Shown here piece after piece: positions 1 through 5,414 of a DNA stretch of 5,414 nucleotides. The DNA comes from an uncultured Clostridia bacterium. Lineage in GTDB: Bacteria > Bacillota > Clostridia > Christensenellales > Borkfalkiaceae. The stretch's first letter is position 1. Each line of letters starts with the position of its first letter. Where the stretch lies: contig CALVZR010000060.1 of the NCBI GenBank assembly GCA_944372565.1, forward strand, positions 1 through 5,414, read 5' to 3'. A program made the position numbers and the translations under genes. The notes under the pieces are model-generated. The model saw nothing but the letters and a program-made list of their open reading frames with translations, was not told where the DNA came from and made no database searches.

Positions 1-403
1 TTTCGTAAGCATGCACGGCGCGGGCGTTTTCCTTGTTCACCGTGAGGTAAACTTCCCGGTAGCCGAGAAAGCGCGCCGCCGCGAAAATTTCGCCGAGCGC
101 CTCGCCGCAAAGCCCCGTGCCGCGGAAGGGCTTTTCGAGATAGAGTTTGGATAAAAACAGCCTCTCCTTTTCGTAGCGGAGGGCGCAGTATCCCGCCCGC
201 ACGCCGTCCTTTTTGAGGAAGAAATAGGCGTAGTTTTCCGCGCGGATCTGCCGCGCGAACGCCTGTACGCTCTGGAATTTTTCCAGCATATAGTCGGTTT
301 GCGCCTTTCCGATGAGATTATCGTACGTTTCGTGCCACAGCCTGCGGCACATCTCTTCGAGTGCGCCGTATTCTTCAAAGTTCACCGCCCGCAAAACGTT
401 CAT
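1..403 (-). CDS. GNAT-family N-acetyltransferase, 3' end cut by window edge
   Basis: Reading the minus strand from the ATG at 403 gives 134 uninterrupted codons that leave the window without a stop, so the C-terminus is missing. The protein begins MNVLRAVNFEEYGALEEM. It shows a GNAT fold pattern: an N-terminal beta strand and helices, the central strand around residues 81-89 (LFLSKLYLE), the acetyl-CoA pyrophosphate-binding loop at 94-100 (RGTGLCG), and the following strand and Asn-containing helix at 118-134 (VYLTVNKENARAVHAYE). The loop fits R-x-x-G-x-G/A except that Cys99 replaces the last small residue. GNAT enzymes move an acetyl group from acetyl-CoA to an amine; the acceptor here cannot be read. 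An AAAGGAG ribosome binding site (412-418, 8 nt spacing) overlaps the stop of the upstream ABC gene and supports this start. It is the last visible gene of the MarR-led operon, so it may act on the exported compound or simply be co-regulated. Confidence 0.87.
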   Translation of the reverse strand, partial: MNVLRAVNFEEYGALEEMCRRLWHETYDNLIGKAQTDYMLEKFQSVQAFARQIRAENYAYFFLKKDGVRAGYCALRYEKERLFLSKLYLEKPFRGTGLCGEALGEIFAAARFLGYREVYLTVNKENARAVHAYE

Positions 404-416
404 GTTTTTTTCTCCT

Positions 417-2333
417 TTATTCGAGCTCGAATGCGCCCGTATAGAGCTGGTAATACGTCCCTTTCTGCGCGAGGAGCTGTTCGTGATCTCCCCTCTCGAT
501 GATGCGGCCGTGATCGAGCACCATAATGGCGTTGGAGTTGCGGATGGTGGACAGCCTGTGCGCGATGACGAACACCGTGCGCCCTTCCATCAGCTTGTCC
601 ATGCCCGCCTGCACCAGCGCCTCGGTGCGGGTGTCGATGGAGGAAGTCGCCTCGTCGAGGATCATCACGGGCGCGTTGGCGAGCGCCGCCCGCGCGATGG
701 AGAGGAGCTGTTTCTGCCCCTGCGAAAGGTTGCTCCCGTCCCCCGTCAGCATGGTGTTGTACCCTTCGGGCAGGCGGGTGATGAAGTCGTGCGCGTTCGC
801 AAGTTTTGCCGCCGCAATGCACTCCTCGTCCGTCGCGTCCAGCTTGCCGTAGCGGATGTTGTCCATCACCGTCCCCGTGAACAGGTTGGTATCCTGCAAT
901 ACCATTCCCAGAGAGCGGCGGAGATCGCCTTTTTTGATCTTGTTGATGTTGATGCCGTCGTAGCGGATCTTGCCGTCCGCGATGTCGTAAAAACGGTTGA
1001 TGAGGTTGGTGATGGTGGTCTTGCCCGCGCCCGTCGCGCCCACGAAGGCGATCTTCTGCCCGGGCTTGGCGTAAATGCTCACGTCGTGCAGCACGGTCTT
1101 TTCGGGAACGTAGCCGAAATCCACGTTGAACATGCGGATATCGCCTTTGAGTTCGGTATAGGTTACGGTGCCGTCCGCCTTATGCGGGTGCCGCCACGCC
1201 CATTTTCCCGTGCGTTTTTCGCTTTCGGTGATGTTTCCGTTTTCGTCGATTTCCGCGTTGACCAAGGTCACGTAGCCGTCGTCCGTTTCGGGCTGCTGAT
1301 CGAGAAGCTCGAAAATGCGCTTTGCCCCCGCGATGCCCATCACCACCGAGTTGACCTGCTGGGAAACCTGCGAGATGTTGAGCGTGAACTGCCGCGACAT
1401 ATTGAGGAACGCCACGATGGCGCCCATGCCGACGCCCGCGCTCTCCAGCCCCGAAAACGAGAGATTGGGCACGCCCCACAGCACGAACAGCCCGCCCACG
1501 ATGGCGACGAGCACGTACGCCACGTGCCCGATGTTGTTGATGGCGGGCATGAGGATGTTGCCGTATTTGTTCGCCGTTTCGCAGTCCTTGAACAGGCGGT
1601 AGTTGATCTCGTCGAAATCCGATTTGGATTCCTTTTCGTGGCAGAACACCTTGATGACCTTCTGCCCCGTCATCATCTCTTCCACAAAACCCTCGGTTTC
1701 GCCCGTGGTCTTCTGCTGCAAAACGAAGTATTTCGCGCTCCTGCCGCCGATGCTCTTGGTGCAGAGAACCATCGCCGCCACCCCAACGAACACCACGAGG
1801 GAAAGCCAGATGCTCGAATTAAACATCACGACGAGCAGATAGACGATGGCGACCAGCGAGTAGAAGATGTTCGGGATGCTCTGCGCCACGAGCTGGCGGA
1901 GCGCGTCCGTATCGTTGGTGTAGCAGCTCATGATATCGCCGTGCGTGTTGGTATCGAAATACCGCAGCGGCAGGGACTGCATCTTGTTGAACATATCCGT
2001 CCGCACCCGTTTTAAGAACGCCGAGGTGACGATCGCCATCAGCCGCGTGTAGAGAAACGAGCAGACCAGCCCGACGACGTAGATCGCCGCCATGGACAAG
2101 ATGACCGTGGTGAGCGTCTGCGCCACGGCGGAATAGCCGTCCGCGATGCCGGGAACGATGACCTCGTCCACCAGGATTTCCAGAAAGACCGAGGAGGAAA
2201 TCCCCGCCGCCGCCGTGACCGCGATGCACACGAGCACGGCGATCATGCTTCCCTTATAATATCTGAATAAATATTTCAGCAGCCTGCCGAGCGTTTTCAT
2301 CGTGCCGGCGCCGCCTTGTTTTTTCTCTTTCAT
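417..2333 (-). CDS. ABC exporter half-transporter with consensus ATPase site (heterodimer partner B)
   Basis: A 638-aa fused membrane and ATPase subunit of a type IV (ABCB-like) multidrug or peptide exporter. About six membrane segments lie near residues 29-52, 71-98, 155-172, 174-192, 265-287 and 300-318. The nucleotide-binding domain spans about 398-638: Walker A GATGAGKT 432-439, Q-loop Gln480, signature LSQGQ 536-540, Walker B VMILDE 556-561 with catalytic Glu561, D-loop SSID 564-567 and switch His592. This half therefore carries the hydrolytic residues, but its signature has Gln in place of the first Gly. A hydrophilic stretch of about 30 extra residues, including a WAWRHPHK segment, separates the two domains (about 353-395). 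The ATG at 2333 overlaps the TGA of the preceding ABC gene (ATGA) and has GGGAGG at 2343-2348. Met12 at 2300 is a weaker alternative start. It resembles the BmrD/LmrD/TM288-like halves of known heterodimers; the substrate is unknown. Confidence 0.94.
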   Translation of the reverse strand: MKEKKQGGAGTMKTLGRLLKYLFRYYKGSMIAVLVCIAVTAAAGISSSVFLEILVDEVIVPGIADGYSAVAQTLTTVILSMAAIYVVGLVCSFLYTRLMAIVTSAFLKRVRTDMFNKMQSLPLRYFDTNTHGDIMSCYTNDTDALRQLVAQSIPNIFYSLVAIVYLLVVMFNSSIWLSLVVFVGVAAMVLCTKSIGGRSAKYFVLQQKTTGETEGFVEEMMTGQKVIKVFCHEKESKSDFDEINYRLFKDCETANKYGNILMPAINNIGHVAYVLVAIVGGLFVLWGVPNLSFSGLESAGVGMGAIVAFLNMSRQFTLNISQVSQQVNSVVMGIAGAKRIFELLDQQPETDDGYVTLVNAEIDENGNITESEKRTGKWAWRHPHKADGTVTYTELKGDIRMFNVDFGYVPEKTVLHDVSIYAKPGQKIAFVGATGAGKTTITNLINRFYDIADGKIRYDGININKIKKGDLRRSLGMVLQDTNLFTGTVMDNIRYGKLDATDEECIAAAKLANAHDFITRLPEGYNTMLTGDGSNLSQGQKQLLSIARAALANAPVMILDEATSSIDTRTEALVQAGMDKLMEGRTVFVIAHRLSTIRNSNAIMVLDHGRIIERGDHEQLLAQKGTYYQLYTGAFELE

Positions 2334-4072
2334 TCCTCTTCGCCTCCCCGCTTGTTCTGCGATTCGTAAATTTCCCTATATACGGGGCTGGATTTCATCA
2401 GTTCTTCGTGCGTGCCCATCGCGCCGATCTCCCCGTTTTCCATCAGAATGATTTTATCCGCGTCCTGCACGGAAGAAACGCGCTGGGCGATGATGATCTT
2501 GGTGGTATCGGGGATCTCCTCGCGGAAGGCCTTTCGGATGAGGGCGTCCGTTTTGGTATCCACCGCCGAAGTGGAATCGTCTAAAATGAGGATCTTGGGC
2601 TTTTTGAGCAGGGCGCGGGCGATGCAAAGCCGCTGTTTCTGCCCGCCCGACACGTTGGTGCCCCCCTGTTCGATATACGTATCGTATTTATCGGGGAACC
2701 CTTGGATAAATTCGTCCGCCTGCGCGAGCTTGCACGCGCGCACGATCTCCTCGTCCGTGGCGTCGGCGTCGCCCCAGCGGAGATTTTTCTTGATGGTGCC
2801 CGAAAAGAGCACGTTCTTCTGCAAAACGACCGAAACGGCGTTGCGGAGCGATTCGAGGTCGTATTCGCGCACGTCCCTGCCGCCCACCTTCACCGACCCC
2901 TCGCTCACGTCGTACAGCCGCGGGATGAGGTTGCCGAGGGTGGTTTTGGAACTGCCCGTGGAGCCTAAAATGCCCACCGTTTCGCCCGGGCGGATGACGA
3001 GATCGATGTTTTTGAGCGCGAATTTTTCCGCCGTTTCGGAATATTTGAAACTCACGTTTTCAAACACGATGCCGCCGTCCTTCACCTCGGTAACGGCGTT
3101 TTCGGGGCTGGTGAGCGAACTCTTTTCGTCGAGCACTTCCACGATGCGCTCCGCGCTCGTTCTGCCGATGGTGATCATCACGAGCACCATGGAGAACATC
3201 ATCAGCGAGGAAAGGATCTGCGCCGCATAGACGATCAGGCTCGAAAGGGTTGCCGAACTGATCAGCTCTCCCCCGCTCTGCACGCTGACGAGCGAGCCGA
3301 GGAAGCAGATCATTAAAATGGCGAACCACATGCAAAGCTGCATCGCGGGCGTGTTGAGCGCCACGATCTTCTCCGCGCGGGTGAAGTCCCTGCGCACGTC
3401 TTCCGCGGTGCGTTCGAACTTTTTCTTTTCGTATTCTTCGCGCACGTAGGATTTCACGACGCGGATGCCCTTGATGTTTTCCTGCACGGATTCGTTCATC
3501 GCGTCGTATTTTTTGAACACCTTGTCGAAAATGGGATTGACCTTGAACACCACGAAAACGAGGATGCCGCCTAACACGGGCACGAGCGCGAGGAAGACCC
3601 ACGCGAGCGTGGCGTTGAGTGCGAACGCCATCACGAGGGAGAAGATGAGCATCACGGGCGAGCGGAACGCCACCCGCACGAGCATCATGAACGCCATCTG
3701 CACGTTGGAAACGTCGGTCGTCATCCTCGTCACCAGCCCGGAAGTGGAAAACTTATCGATGTTCGCGAAGGAAAAATCCTGCACCGCGTAGTATAAGTCC
3801 TGCCTTAAATTGCGGGCAAACCCTGCGGACGCCGTGGCGGCGAACTTTCCCGAAAGCACCCCGAAAAGGAGCGCGAGGAAGGAAAGCGCCAGCAGAATGC
3901 CGCCGTAGGTTAAAATGTTTCCGATGGAGTTATCCGCCTGGATCTTTTCCAGCATGTACACCATGTAAAGCGGCAGAATACACTCCATCGCCACTTCCAG
4001 CGTCACGAAAACGGGCGCGAGAACGGTTTGCTTTTTATACTGCCGTATGCTTTTTGCCAATTTTTTTACCAT
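2330..4072 (-). CDS. ABC exporter half-transporter with degenerate ATPase site (heterodimer partner A)
   Basis: A 580-aa half-exporter with an N-terminal six-helix membrane domain (segments near 16-42, 52-75, 127-150, 153-177, 242-263, 273-300) and an NBD from about 335. Key NBD positions are Walker A GSTGSSKT 370-377, Q-loop Gln418, signature VSGGQ 474-478, Walker B ILILDD 494-499 and AQR 529-531 at the switch. The catalytic Glu is replaced by Asp499 and the switch His by Gln530. The P-loop also has Ser375 in place of the Gly before Lys376. These are the marks of the non-hydrolysing site of heterodimeric exporters such as BmrCD, LmrCD and TM287/288, so it should pair with the adjacent 638-aa half. 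Its ATG lies 2 bp after the MarR stop, with AAAGGA (4082-4087) inside the end of that gene, and its own stop overlaps the next start. Translational coupling across all three genes is likely. Confidence 0.94.
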   Translation of the reverse strand: MVKKLAKSIRQYKKQTVLAPVFVTLEVAMECILPLYMVYMLEKIQADNSIGNILTYGGILLALSFLALLFGVLSGKFAATASAGFARNLRQDLYYAVQDFSFANIDKFSTSGLVTRMTTDVSNVQMAFMMLVRVAFRSPVMLIFSLVMAFALNATLAWVFLALVPVLGGILVFVVFKVNPIFDKVFKKYDAMNESVQENIKGIRVVKSYVREEYEKKKFERTAEDVRRDFTRAEKIVALNTPAMQLCMWFAILMICFLGSLVSVQSGGELISSATLSSLIVYAAQILSSLMMFSMVLVMITIGRTSAERIVEVLDEKSSLTSPENAVTEVKDGGIVFENVSFKYSETAEKFALKNIDLVIRPGETVGILGSTGSSKTTLGNLIPRLYDVSEGSVKVGGRDVREYDLESLRNAVSVVLQKNVLFSGTIKKNLRWGDADATDEEIVRACKLAQADEFIQGFPDKYDTYIEQGGTNVSGGQKQRLCIARALLKKPKILILDDSTSAVDTKTDALIRKAFREEIPDTTKIIIAQRVSSVQDADKIILMENGEIGAMGTHEELMKSSPVYREIYESQNKRGGEEE

Positions 4073-4074
4073 AT

Positions 4075-4542
4075 CTACCTGTCCTTTTGTTCGTCCTCTG
4101 CCCGGAATTCTTCTTTTAAGTTTTCCGAAAAGCGCGCGATATAACTGTCGAACGCGGCGAGCTCCTCTTCCGAAAAGCCGTTCGTGAGCCGTTTTTCAAA
4201 ACGACTCACCTCTTCTTCCATCTCTTCGTGCAGCGCGATCGCCTTTTGGGTGAGCACGATCTTTTTAAGGCGCGCGTCGTAAGAAACGGGGATGCGCTCG
4301 ATATACCCCGCCGCCTCCATGTGCTGCAAAAAAGCGGTGGCGGTGGAACGGCGGATGCGGAACGCCGCCTCCACGTCTTTCTGAAACACGTCGCTTTCGC
4401 GGCGGCGGAACAGAAATTGCAGAATCCAGCCGTTCATTCCCGTGAGCGCGCCGCCGCTGTGTTTCGCCACAAACGCGTCCATGCTCCGATCGATCCTCTT
4501 CGCCAACTCTTTCACTTCAAATCCTACGGGCAGTTTTCTCAT
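4075..4542 (-). CDS. MarR-family transcriptional regulator
   Basis: A 155-aa protein starting MRKLPVGFEV. The open frame extends further upstream to 4626, but the ATG at 4542 is chosen because it has a GGAGG site at 4549-4553 with 6 nt spacing, and the longer version would begin inside the promoter. The MarR winged helix-turn-helix lies about residues 50-100: a helix near 51-61, a recognition helix around 63-78 (RRSTATAFLQHMEAAGY), and the wing 82-98, where D89, R91 and the closing VLT fit the conserved MarR wing. The flanking N- and C-terminal helices (about 8-28 and 101-145, rich in Glu, Lys and Arg) would form the dimer interface. MarR proteins are usually dimeric repressors released by small phenolic or cationic ligands or by oxidation. 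The first-gene position before an exporter and the repeats over the transcription start indicate autoregulated repression of the pump. The ligand is unknown. Confidence 0.92.
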   Translation of the reverse strand: MRKLPVGFEVKELAKRIDRSMDAFVAKHSGGALTGMNGWILQFLFRRRESDVFQKDVEAAFRIRRSTATAFLQHMEAAGYIERIPVSYDARLKKIVLTQKAIALHEEMEEEVSRFEKRLTNGFSEEELAAFDSYIARFSENLKEEFRAEDEQKDR

Positions 4543-4548
4543 CTTTTT

Positions 4549-4553
4549 CCTCC
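4549..4553 (-). promoter_or_regulatory. Ribosome binding site deciding the MarR start
   Basis: GGAGG on the minus strand, 6 nt before the ATG at 4542. It is the only strong Shine-Dalgarno sequence near the possible starts and excludes the 28-residue upstream extension. Confidence 0.88.
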
Positions 4554-4565
4554 GGATTGCCAGAT

Positions 4566-4597
4566 AGTTCGCTTTCCTAACAGTTCGCTGTGCTAAC
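4566..4597. promoter_or_regulatory. Tandem 16-bp repeat, candidate MarR operator
   Basis: Two abutting copies on the plus strand, AGTTCGCTTTCCTAAC (4566-4581) and AGTTCGCTGTGCTAAC (4582-4597), match at 14 of 16 positions. Each is also an imperfect palindrome of the form GTTCGC-N3-(G/C)CTAAC, with 5 of 6 and 4 of 6 arm positions complementary. The promoter-proximal copy starts immediately after the -10 box and covers the expected transcription start near 4591; the second lies in the leader. A dimeric repressor bound here would block initiation. Assignment to the adjacent MarR protein is inference from position and symmetry. Confidence 0.75.
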
Positions 4598-4626
4598 ATT
4601 ATACGGAAACAAAAAAGAATTGTCAA
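4598..4626 (-). promoter_or_regulatory. Consensus sigma-A promoter of the marR-ABC-ABC-GNAT operon
   Basis: On the minus strand the -35 is TTGACA (4621-4626) and the -10 is TATAAT (4598-4603), separated by exactly 17 bp. All 12 hexamer positions match consensus. A-rich runs on the same strand upstream of the -35 (4628-4662) could act as an UP element. Initiation is expected about 4591, giving a leader of roughly 49 nt before the MarR ATG. Confidence 0.92.
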
Positions 4627-4676
4627 CTTTTTGCGCGCGCTTTTTCCTTTCGTTTCAAAAAATTTTACGGTTTTAC

Positions 4677-4692
4677 GGAAAGGTTGCTTTCC
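4677..4692. repeat. Perfect 6-bp inverted repeat over the -35 of the pentapeptide gene
   Basis: GGAAAG (4677-4682) and CTTTCC (4687-4692) are exact reverse complements around GTTG, and the TTGCTT -35 element lies inside the repeat. Just upstream, TTTTACGG occurs twice in tandem (4663-4670, 4671-4678). The placement would suit an operator, but a repeat this short can occur by chance. Confidence 0.4.
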
Positions 4693-4712
4693 TCGGGAAA
4701 ATCGGCTATAAT
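4684..4712 (+). promoter_or_regulatory. Promoter of the pentapeptide-repeat gene
   Basis: TTGCTT (4684-4689, only the TTG matching consensus), a 17-bp spacer and a perfect TATAAT (4707-4712). Initiation 6-8 nt past the -10 would fall on or next to the ATG at 4719, so almost no leader is left. It faces away from the MarR operon promoter, with 57 bp between the two -35 boxes. Confidence 0.72.
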
Positions 4713-4718
4713 GAAAGT

Positions 4719-5303
4719 ATGGAATTTACGGGGAAGGTTTACGAAAACAAAAGCATGACCGAAAAGACGGCGCGCGAACAGGAATTTACCGACTGCGTTT
4801 TTAAAAACTGCAAGTTCCGGGAAACGCAGTTCGTCCTCTGCCGCTTCGAGGGGTGCACGTTTGAAAAATGCGCCTTCGTGAACGTGAAATTTTCGCACAG
4901 CCTGATGTTCTCCTCTTCCTTTCAAGGCTGTTCTTTCGTGAATTTTTCCTTCGCGCCGCTCTCGCGCGGCTACGGCGCAGCAAAACTGACCGCGCCCTTT
5001 TCAAAGGCTACGGGCTGTTTTTTCAAATACGTTTCCTTCGCGGGGTTCGACCTCAAAAAGATGAATTTTTCTTCCTCCGCCTTTTCGGAAAGCGATTTTA
5101 ACGACTGCGACCTGAAAGCCGCCCTCTTTTGCGGGTGCGATTTCAAAAATTCCTCCTTTTCCGCGTGCAATCTCGCGGGGGCGGATTTTGAAAACGCGCA
5201 GGGATTCGACATAGACGCCAAAAGCTGCAATCTGAAAAACGCGAAATTTTCGCAGGTGCAGGCGGCGCGCATTTTGCTTTCGCTGGGCGTGAAACTGGTG
5301 TGA
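4719..5303 (+). CDS. Pentapeptide-repeat protein
   Basis: A 194-aa protein starting MEFTGKVYEN. Phe or Leu recurs every fifth residue: F23, 28, 33, 38, 43, 48, 53, 58, 68, 73, 78, then, after a non-repeat segment at about 79-104, F107, L112, F117, 122, 127, L132, F137, 142, 147, L152, F157 and L172, F177. This is the right-handed quadrilateral beta-helix of the pentapeptide family, with a phase shift between two coils. Cys often sits two residues before the Phe/Leu (26, 31, 41, 46, 51, 71, 130, 140, 150, 170). The C-terminus (ARILLSLGVKLV) looks like a short capping or dimerising element. The two-block layout and length recall Qnr and McbG proteins, which mimic DNA and protect gyrase, but many such proteins have no known role. 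The frame is open upstream to 4590, yet the ATG at 4719 is preferred because the promoter lies just before it. There is no clear Shine-Dalgarno site. No signal peptide is seen, so it is likely cytoplasmic. Confidence 0.88.
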   Translation: MEFTGKVYENKSMTEKTAREQEFTDCVFKNCKFRETQFVLCRFEGCTFEKCAFVNVKFSHSLMFSSSFQGCSFVNFSFAPLSRGYGAAKLTAPFSKATGCFFKYVSFAGFDLKKMNFSSSAFSESDFNDCDLKAALFCGCDFKNSSFSACNLAGADFENAQGFDIDAKSCNLKNAKFSQVQAARILLSLGVKLV

Positions 5304-5359
5304 ACGCCCCCGCCGCCCGCGCCCGATACAACAATAAAATAAGCGCTAAAATACAATAA

Positions 5360-5400
5360 GCGCCCCGAAAGCAAAAAGGCTTTCGGGGCGCCGTTTTTTT
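5360..5400 (+). terminator. Rho-independent terminator of the pentapeptide gene
   Basis: GCGCCCCGAAAGC (5360-5372) pairs perfectly over 13 bp with GCTTTCGGGGCGC (5379-5391) around a 6-nt loop, followed after CG by seven T residues (5394-5400) and a second T run. It starts 57 bp after the stop codon. There is no comparable T tract on the minus side, so it acts for plus-strand transcription. The spacer before it holds two ATAAGCGC copies (5339-5346, 5356-5363) and no gene. Confidence 0.95.
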
Positions 5401-5414
5401 CGTTTTTTCGGCTT

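Noticed and set aside
37..378. A 113-codon minus-strand open frame at the left edge
   Set aside because: It is a different frame of the same strand as the acetyltransferase. It is low-complexity, rich in Arg and Ser, while the frame from 403 has GNAT motifs and a ribosome binding site.
312..2015. A 567-codon open frame on the plus strand opposite the 638-aa ABC gene
   Set aside because: It is antisense to a clearly conserved ABC coding sequence. Its His-, Arg-, Val- and Asp-rich composition is typical of the reverse frame of a GC-biased gene, and it has no recognisable domain or promoter.
2412..3230. A 272-codon plus-strand open frame opposite the 580-aa ABC gene
   Set aside because: It is the antisense shadow of the NBD-coding region, with Ser-rich composition and no plausible start signals.
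4543..4626. N-terminal extension of the MarR protein to 4626
   Set aside because: The extra codons would overlap the -35, -10 and operator repeats and would not be transcribed from the consensus promoter. The strong GGAGG site points to 4542.
4628..4645. GCGCGCGC flanked by T runs between the divergent promoters
   Set aside because: It is a short self-complementary alternating run. It could be a bend or unwinding site, but nothing supports a defined function, and it lacks the stem length of a terminator.
4590..4718. N-terminal extension of the pentapeptide protein to 4590
   Set aside because: It would begin inside the divergent operator and its own promoter would lie within it. The extra residues show no pentapeptide pattern.

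Overview
This is a bacterial chromosomal window. It is moderately GC-rich, tightly packed, has strong GGAGG-type ribosome binding sites and a textbook sigma-A promoter. The protein families (paired ABC half-exporters behind a MarR regulator, a clostridial-style inter-domain insertion, a short pentapeptide protein) point to the Bacillota, most likely a Clostridia-class anaerobe. That taxonomic placement is inference; nothing here identifies a species.

Minus-strand operon (4626 down to 1). A MarR-family repressor (4075-4542) is followed by two ABC half-transporters (2330-4072 and 417-2333) and a GNAT acetyltransferase that runs off the left edge (1-403). The genes are 2 bp apart, overlapping by 4 bp (ATGA), and 13 bp apart, so they are almost certainly one transcription unit. 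Its promoter is a perfect TTGACA-17-TATAAT. Directly downstream of the -10 lie two abutting 16-bp repeats (4566-4581, 4582-4597), each an imperfect palindrome, which are the obvious candidate operator for the MarR protein.

The two ABC proteins are complementary halves of a heterodimeric exporter. The first-translated one has a degenerate ATPase site (Walker B Asp, Gln for the switch His, Ser in the P-loop). The second has a consensus catalytic Glu and His but an LSQGQ signature. In an NBD sandwich all deviations fall in one composite site, leaving the other intact.

Plus-strand unit (4684-5400). A divergently transcribed 194-aa pentapeptide-repeat protein has its own promoter (TTGCTT-17-TATAAT) only six bases before the ATG, so its message may be leaderless. 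It ends in a strong intrinsic terminator.

Working hypothesis: a MarR-controlled efflux pump, an acetyltransferase and a possible target-mimic pentapeptide protein sit together as a resistance or self-protection module. The efflux part is well supported by family. The substrate, the acetyl acceptor and any gyrase connection are not visible in the sequence.
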